This document shows, in pieces, positions 23,807 through 26,132 of a stretch of DNA of 26,132 nt; positions within the stretch are counted from its first letter, which is position 1; every line of letters begins with the position of its first letter. The stretch is from positions 1-26,132 of the forward strand of contig URQU01000025.1 in NCBI GenBank assembly GCA_900550055.1, in the 5' to 3' direction. The notes beneath the pieces are model-generated. The model was not told where the DNA came from, did not search any database, and saw only the letters and a program-made list of their open reading frames with translations. Made by a program: the position numbers and the translations under genes. The DNA is from an uncultured Coriobacteriaceae bacterium. GTDB lineage: Bacteria > Actinomycetota > Coriobacteriia > Coriobacteriales > Eggerthellaceae.

Positions 23807-25147
23807 CTAGCCGCGCACGAAGCAGCTGACCAGCTCCACGTGGTAGGTTTGCGGGAACAGGTCCACCGGCTGCACACGCTCGAGGCGATAGCCCACATCC
23901 TCGAAGCGGCGCACGTCGCGCGCCCAGGTGGCGGGGTTGCAGCTGACGTAGACCACACGCCCCGGGCGGGCGGCGGCGATGTCGGCGGGCACGCCGTCGG
24001 CAAGGCCGGCGCGCGGCGGGTCGACCACCAGCGCGTCAAGGCCGCCCAGCTCGGGCAGCTCGCGGGCCGCGTCCCCGCCGATGACGTCGATGTCGACGTA
24101 GTTCTCGTCGGCGTTGCGTCGCAGGTCGCGCACCGATGACGCGGCGGACTCCACGGCGATCACGTCGGCACCGGCGCGCGCCATGGCCACGCCGAACGTA
24201 CCGCAGCCCGCGTACAGGTCGGCGACGAGCAGCCCGTCGAGCCCCTCGGGGCCGCCCTCCCCCACGCTGCCGCCGAGCATGCGGATGGCCTGCTCCATGA
24301 GCTTTTCGGCCTGCGCGGTGTTCACCTGGAAGAACGACGGCGCATGCGCCACATAGCGCGCGCCGAGCAGCTGCTCTTGCCAGCAGCCCTTGCCGTCGAG
24401 CACCTCAAGGCCCTTGATCTTGCGCGCCTTGCCCGGGTCGGCGATGACGCGCACCACGCTGGTGGCCTTGAGCGAGCTTTTGAGCATCTTGGCGGCAGCT
24501 GCGCGCGGGAAGCCCGACGGGCGCGTCCACAGCGCGATCTCGGTCTCGCGGGTGCGCACGCTCGTGCGCACGCCTACGCGGAAGATCCCCAGATCGTCGG
24601 AGCCCTGCAGATAGCGAAGCGCGCCGCGCAGCGCCTTGGGCGCCTTGGCGATGGCGTCATGGGCCAACGGGCAGGAGAGCGCCTGCATCACATCGGGGCT
24701 GCCCTCCTGATGAAAGCCCAGGTTGAACGTGCCCTTCGCATCCCATTGCGCGCCCAGTTCAAGCTTGTTGCGGTACCCCCACTGGCGCTTGGAGGGCAAG
24801 CACAGCGCCACCAGCTCGGCGGCCGCATCGCCGAAGCCGCCCGTGCGGGCGAGCGCGGCCACCACGTTGGCGCGCTTGGCCTCAAGCTGCGCGTCATAGG
24901 CGATATGCTGCCACGGGGCCGCGCCGCTTGCCGCGGGCTCGGCCCACTTCGGCATCACGCGGCATGCGCCGGGTTGCTCGAGCTTGGCGATGCGAGCGCG
25001 CGCGAACGTGGGTTTGTCCTCCACCACTTCCACGCTTGCGACATCGCCCGGGGCGCCGCTTTCCACGAACACGGTCTTGCCGTCGGACAGGTGCCCGACG
25101 GCTTCGGCGCCGTAGCCCATGCGCTCGATGGTGATGGTTTCGGTCAT
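23807..25147 (-). CDS. RNA m5U methyltransferase (RumA/TrmA family)
   Basis: This 446-residue SAM-dependent uridine-C5 methyltransferase has an N-terminal TRAM domain at about 1-58. The SAM-binding core includes LLVADLYAGCGTFGVAMA, followed by LDALVVDPPRAGL. The catalytic cysteine is C403 in YVSCNPATWARD, and the C-terminal QTYHVELV is typical. RumA/RlmD-like enzymes usually bind a [4Fe-4S] cluster through C-x5-CGGC plus a distant Cys. Here C62 and C159 remain, but the CGGC position reads SGAA before PWQHI, so the cluster is probably absent. The substrate (rRNA or tRNA uridine) cannot be told. The ATG at 25147 was preferred to GTG 25153 because a GAG lies at usable spacing. It is divergent from tRNA-Arg. 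Confidence 0.9.
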   Translation of the reverse strand: MTETITIERMGYGAEAVGHLSDGKTVFVESGAPGDVASVEVVEDKPTFARARIAKLEQPGACRVMPKWAEPAASGAAPWQHIAYDAQLEAKRANVVAALARTGGFGDAAAELVALCLPSKRQWGYRNKLELGAQWDAKGTFNLGFHQEGSPDVMQALSCPLAHDAIAKAPKALRGALRYLQGSDDLGIFRVGVRTSVRTRETEIALWTRPSGFPRAAAAKMLKSSLKATSVVRVIADPGKARKIKGLEVLDGKGCWQEQLLGARYVAHAPSFFQVNTAQAEKLMEQAIRMLGGSVGEGGPEGLDGLLVADLYAGCGTFGVAMARAGADVIAVESAASSVRDLRRNADENYVDIDVIGGDAARELPELGGLDALVVDPPRAGLADGVPADIAAARPGRVVYVSCNPATWARDVRRFEDVGYRLERVQPVDLFPQTYHVELVSCFVRG

Positions 25148-25192
25148 ATTCACACTCGTTTCTTTTTCAGGCCCATTCGGGCGATAGTAGCG

Positions 25193-25198
25193 TATAAT
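25193..25198 (+). promoter_or_regulatory. -10 box of tRNA-Arg
   Basis: A perfect TATAAT lies 10 bases before the mature tRNA 5' end at 25209. No convincing -35 hexamer is seen at 16-18 bases upstream. Confidence 0.6.
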
Positions 25199-25208
25199 AG
25201 GTAGATAC

Positions 25209-25285
25209 GCCCTAGTAGCTCAGTTGGATAGAGCGTCTGCCTCCGGAGCAGAAGGCCACAGGTTCGAACCCTGCCTAGGGCACCA
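25209..25285 (+). tRNA. tRNA-Arg (CCG)
   Basis: This is a complete 77-nt cloverleaf. The acceptor strands GCCCTAG and CTAGGGC pair, and the D-arm contains AGTTGGATA. The anticodon stem TCTGC/GCAGA encloses loop CTCCGGA with anticodon CCG (codon CGG, Arg). The T-arm is ACAGG-TTCGAAC-CCTGC. The discriminator base is A and the CCA is encoded (25283-25285). Confidence 0.97.
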
Positions 25286-25295
25286 CTTCATAGGC

Positions 25296-25324
25296 AACGG
25301 CCCAGGTTATCCGCCTGGGCCGTT
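25296..25324 (+). terminator. Terminator of tRNA-Arg, possibly bidirectional
   Basis: An 11-bp perfect stem (25296-25306 with 25314-25324) encloses a 7-nt loop. It starts 11 bases after the tRNA and is followed by CTCGTTTC on the plus strand. It also lies about 54 bases after the stop of the convergent GtrA gene and could serve both. Confidence 0.75.
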
Positions 25325-25377
25325 CTCGTTTCAAGCGCGAACGCTCGGCACGGCGCACGGGAGCCCCGTGAGCCGTA

Positions 25378-25788
25378 TCACGCCTTTTGCCCTTGCGGCG
25401 CATCGCCGGCATCCAGGAAGATCTTGCGGGTGACGAAGTTCCACACCATCACGATGGCGGTGGCGAAAATCTTGGTGATCAGGTAATGCACGCCCAGAAG
25501 CTCGACGCCGGCCCACATGCATGCGTTGTTGATGCCCAGGCCGATGACCGACAACACCACGAAGATGATGAACTCGCGACGTCGGGACATGCCTTCTTTA
25601 TGGGTGAACACGTAGCGCATGGAGGCAACGTAGTTGAACACCACCGATACCGTGAACGAGATGGTGGCGCTGACCAGGTAGTTCACGCCGAACGCCTCGG
25701 TGAGCAGGGCCAGCAAGCCGTAATCGATGATGAACGCGATCACGCCGACCACGCCGAACTTCATAAGCTGCGCGATAAGCTTCTTCAC
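25378..25788 (-). CDS. GtrA-family membrane protein
   Basis: This 136-residue protein has four predicted membrane helices (about 8-30, 36-57, 72-93 and 100-118). It carries the GtrA hallmarks QLMKFGVVGVIAFIIDYGLL near the N-terminus, VVFNYVASMRYVF in the middle and VWNFVTRKIFL at the C-terminus. GtrA-like proteins are thought to help move lipid-linked sugars across the membrane or to support glycosyltransferases. No glycosyltransferase is visible in the window. The start is GTG at 25788, with GGAG 8 bases upstream. A longer frame from GTG 25827 adds 13 charged residues before the first helix and lacks a site. Confidence 0.88.
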   Translation of the reverse strand: MKKLIAQLMKFGVVGVIAFIIDYGLLALLTEAFGVNYLVSATISFTVSVVFNYVASMRYVFTHKEGMSRRREFIIFVVLSVIGLGINNACMWAGVELLGVHYLITKIFATAIVMVWNFVTRKIFLDAGDAPQGQKA

Positions 25789-26057
25789 GCAGTGCTCCTC
25801 TCCATCGAAAGCGGGAACGACCCGCACCCGCGGGGCCTTAGGTAAAGGCCTCGCCTCGGTTCAACTTCACATAACGTTGCGCATACTGTGCCGCCGACCA
25901 TGAACCTCAGGCAGCGCATTGCGCCGACGGCAGGCCAACAGCCCGCGCATAACGCGAAAACCGCCGCAGCGCAACCTGATGATTATTGCATCCCTTGGCC
26001 CATCGGCACAACAATCCCACGCCATCCGCGCATATACTGCGGAAAGCGAGGCATTCA

Positions 26058-26095
26058 CGTGGCGAAACCACGCGGTTTCGAGTAGCATGGCTACT
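26058..26095 (+). promoter_or_regulatory. Cluster of three short dyads in a leader
   Basis: Three perfect short inverted repeats are packed together. They are 26058-26062 with 26068-26072 (5 bp), 26063-26069 with 26074-26080 (7 bp, 4-nt loop) and 26081-26086 with 26090-26095 (6 bp, 3-nt loop). The first two exclude each other because they share bases. They lie between a -10-like box and the ribosome-binding site of the next gene, so they could be operator dyads or an RNA leader. Confidence 0.4.
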
Positions 26096-26119
26096 ATCTC
26101 TGTGCATTCAACTTTCACG

Positions 26120-26125
26120 AAGGAG
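26120..26125 (+). promoter_or_regulatory. Shine-Dalgarno for a gene starting outside the window
   Basis: AAGGAG is followed by seven bases to the window end without a start codon. A plus-strand gene should start at or just after position 26133. Confidence 0.65.
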
Positions 26126-26132
26126 CGCCCGG

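Larger units (their letters stand above)
25789..26132. other. 344-base gene-less stretch with divergent leader signals
   Basis: No convincing protein or RNA gene lies here; a minus-strand frame at 25867-26118 has neither a ribosome-binding site nor a recognisable product. It contains a 6-bp dyad at 25834-25850. A TATACT -10-like box on the plus strand lies at 26033-26038, followed by a cluster of short inverted repeats at 26058-26095. A Shine-Dalgarno sequence lies at 26120-26125. The arrangement fits the upstream region of a plus-strand gene that begins beyond the window. Confidence 0.6.

Noticed and set aside
25867..26118. 83-codon minus-strand frame in the right-hand gap
   Set aside because: It has a GTG start with no ribosome-binding site, no recognisable product, and it overlaps the leader signals of the next plus-strand gene.

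Overview
The window looks like chromosomal DNA from a high-GC actinobacterium. The best guess is the class Coriobacteriia (Eggerthellaceae-like). The guess rests on GC-rich coding sequence, a cell-shape operon that runs on into the paired radical-SAM/DUF2344 genes, and an anaerobe-type cytoplasmic [NiFe] hydrogenase. No 16S rRNA is present, so the taxonomy is inference. Every protein gene I can support lies on the minus strand. The only plus-strand gene is tRNA-Arg, and a ribosome-binding site at the right edge announces a plus-strand gene just outside the window.

Region 1 (1-10200). Read leftwards from a promoter near 10180, this is an elongasome operon: mreB, mreC, mreD, mrdA (PBP2), rodA, a DUF697 protein, a TIGR03960-type radical SAM protein and its DUF2344 partner. 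Gaps are 1 to 22 bases. A strong hairpin follows the last gene, then an isolated hairpin that imitates a tRNA T-arm, then the start of a tRNA-Asp gene cut by the left edge. MreB, RodA and PBP2 make lateral-wall peptidoglycan under MreC/MreD control. The last three genes look co-transcribed but have no established role in shape.

Region 2 (10258-16574). This accessory-looking block has visibly lower GC (52-55% in three hand-counted 60-base lines). It holds an RtcB-type RNA ligase followed by an unrecognised 232-residue protein. It also holds a two-gene unit in which a WYL-domain regulator overlaps by 4 bases a UvrD-like helicase with a C-terminal PD-(D/E)XK nuclease domain. The WYL-helicase-nuclease pair is the best candidate here for a defence or DNA-damage system.

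Region 3 (16761-20857). Genes hydB-hydG-hydD-hydA encode a soluble group-3b-like (sulfhydrogenase-type) [NiFe] hydrogenase and are closed by a clear intrinsic terminator. The large subunit ends exactly at the DPCxxCxxH histidine, so it appears to need no C-terminal processing.

Region 4 (21010-26132). Housekeeping genes: ndk with its terminator, a membrane-anchored TPR protein, a cytoplasmic cyclophilin, and an RNA m5U methyltransferase that lacks the usual CxxC half of the Fe-S site. Then come tRNA-Arg(CCG) on the plus strand and a GtrA-family membrane protein. The final 344 bases hold no gene but carry a dyad-rich leader and a Shine-Dalgarno sequence for the next gene.
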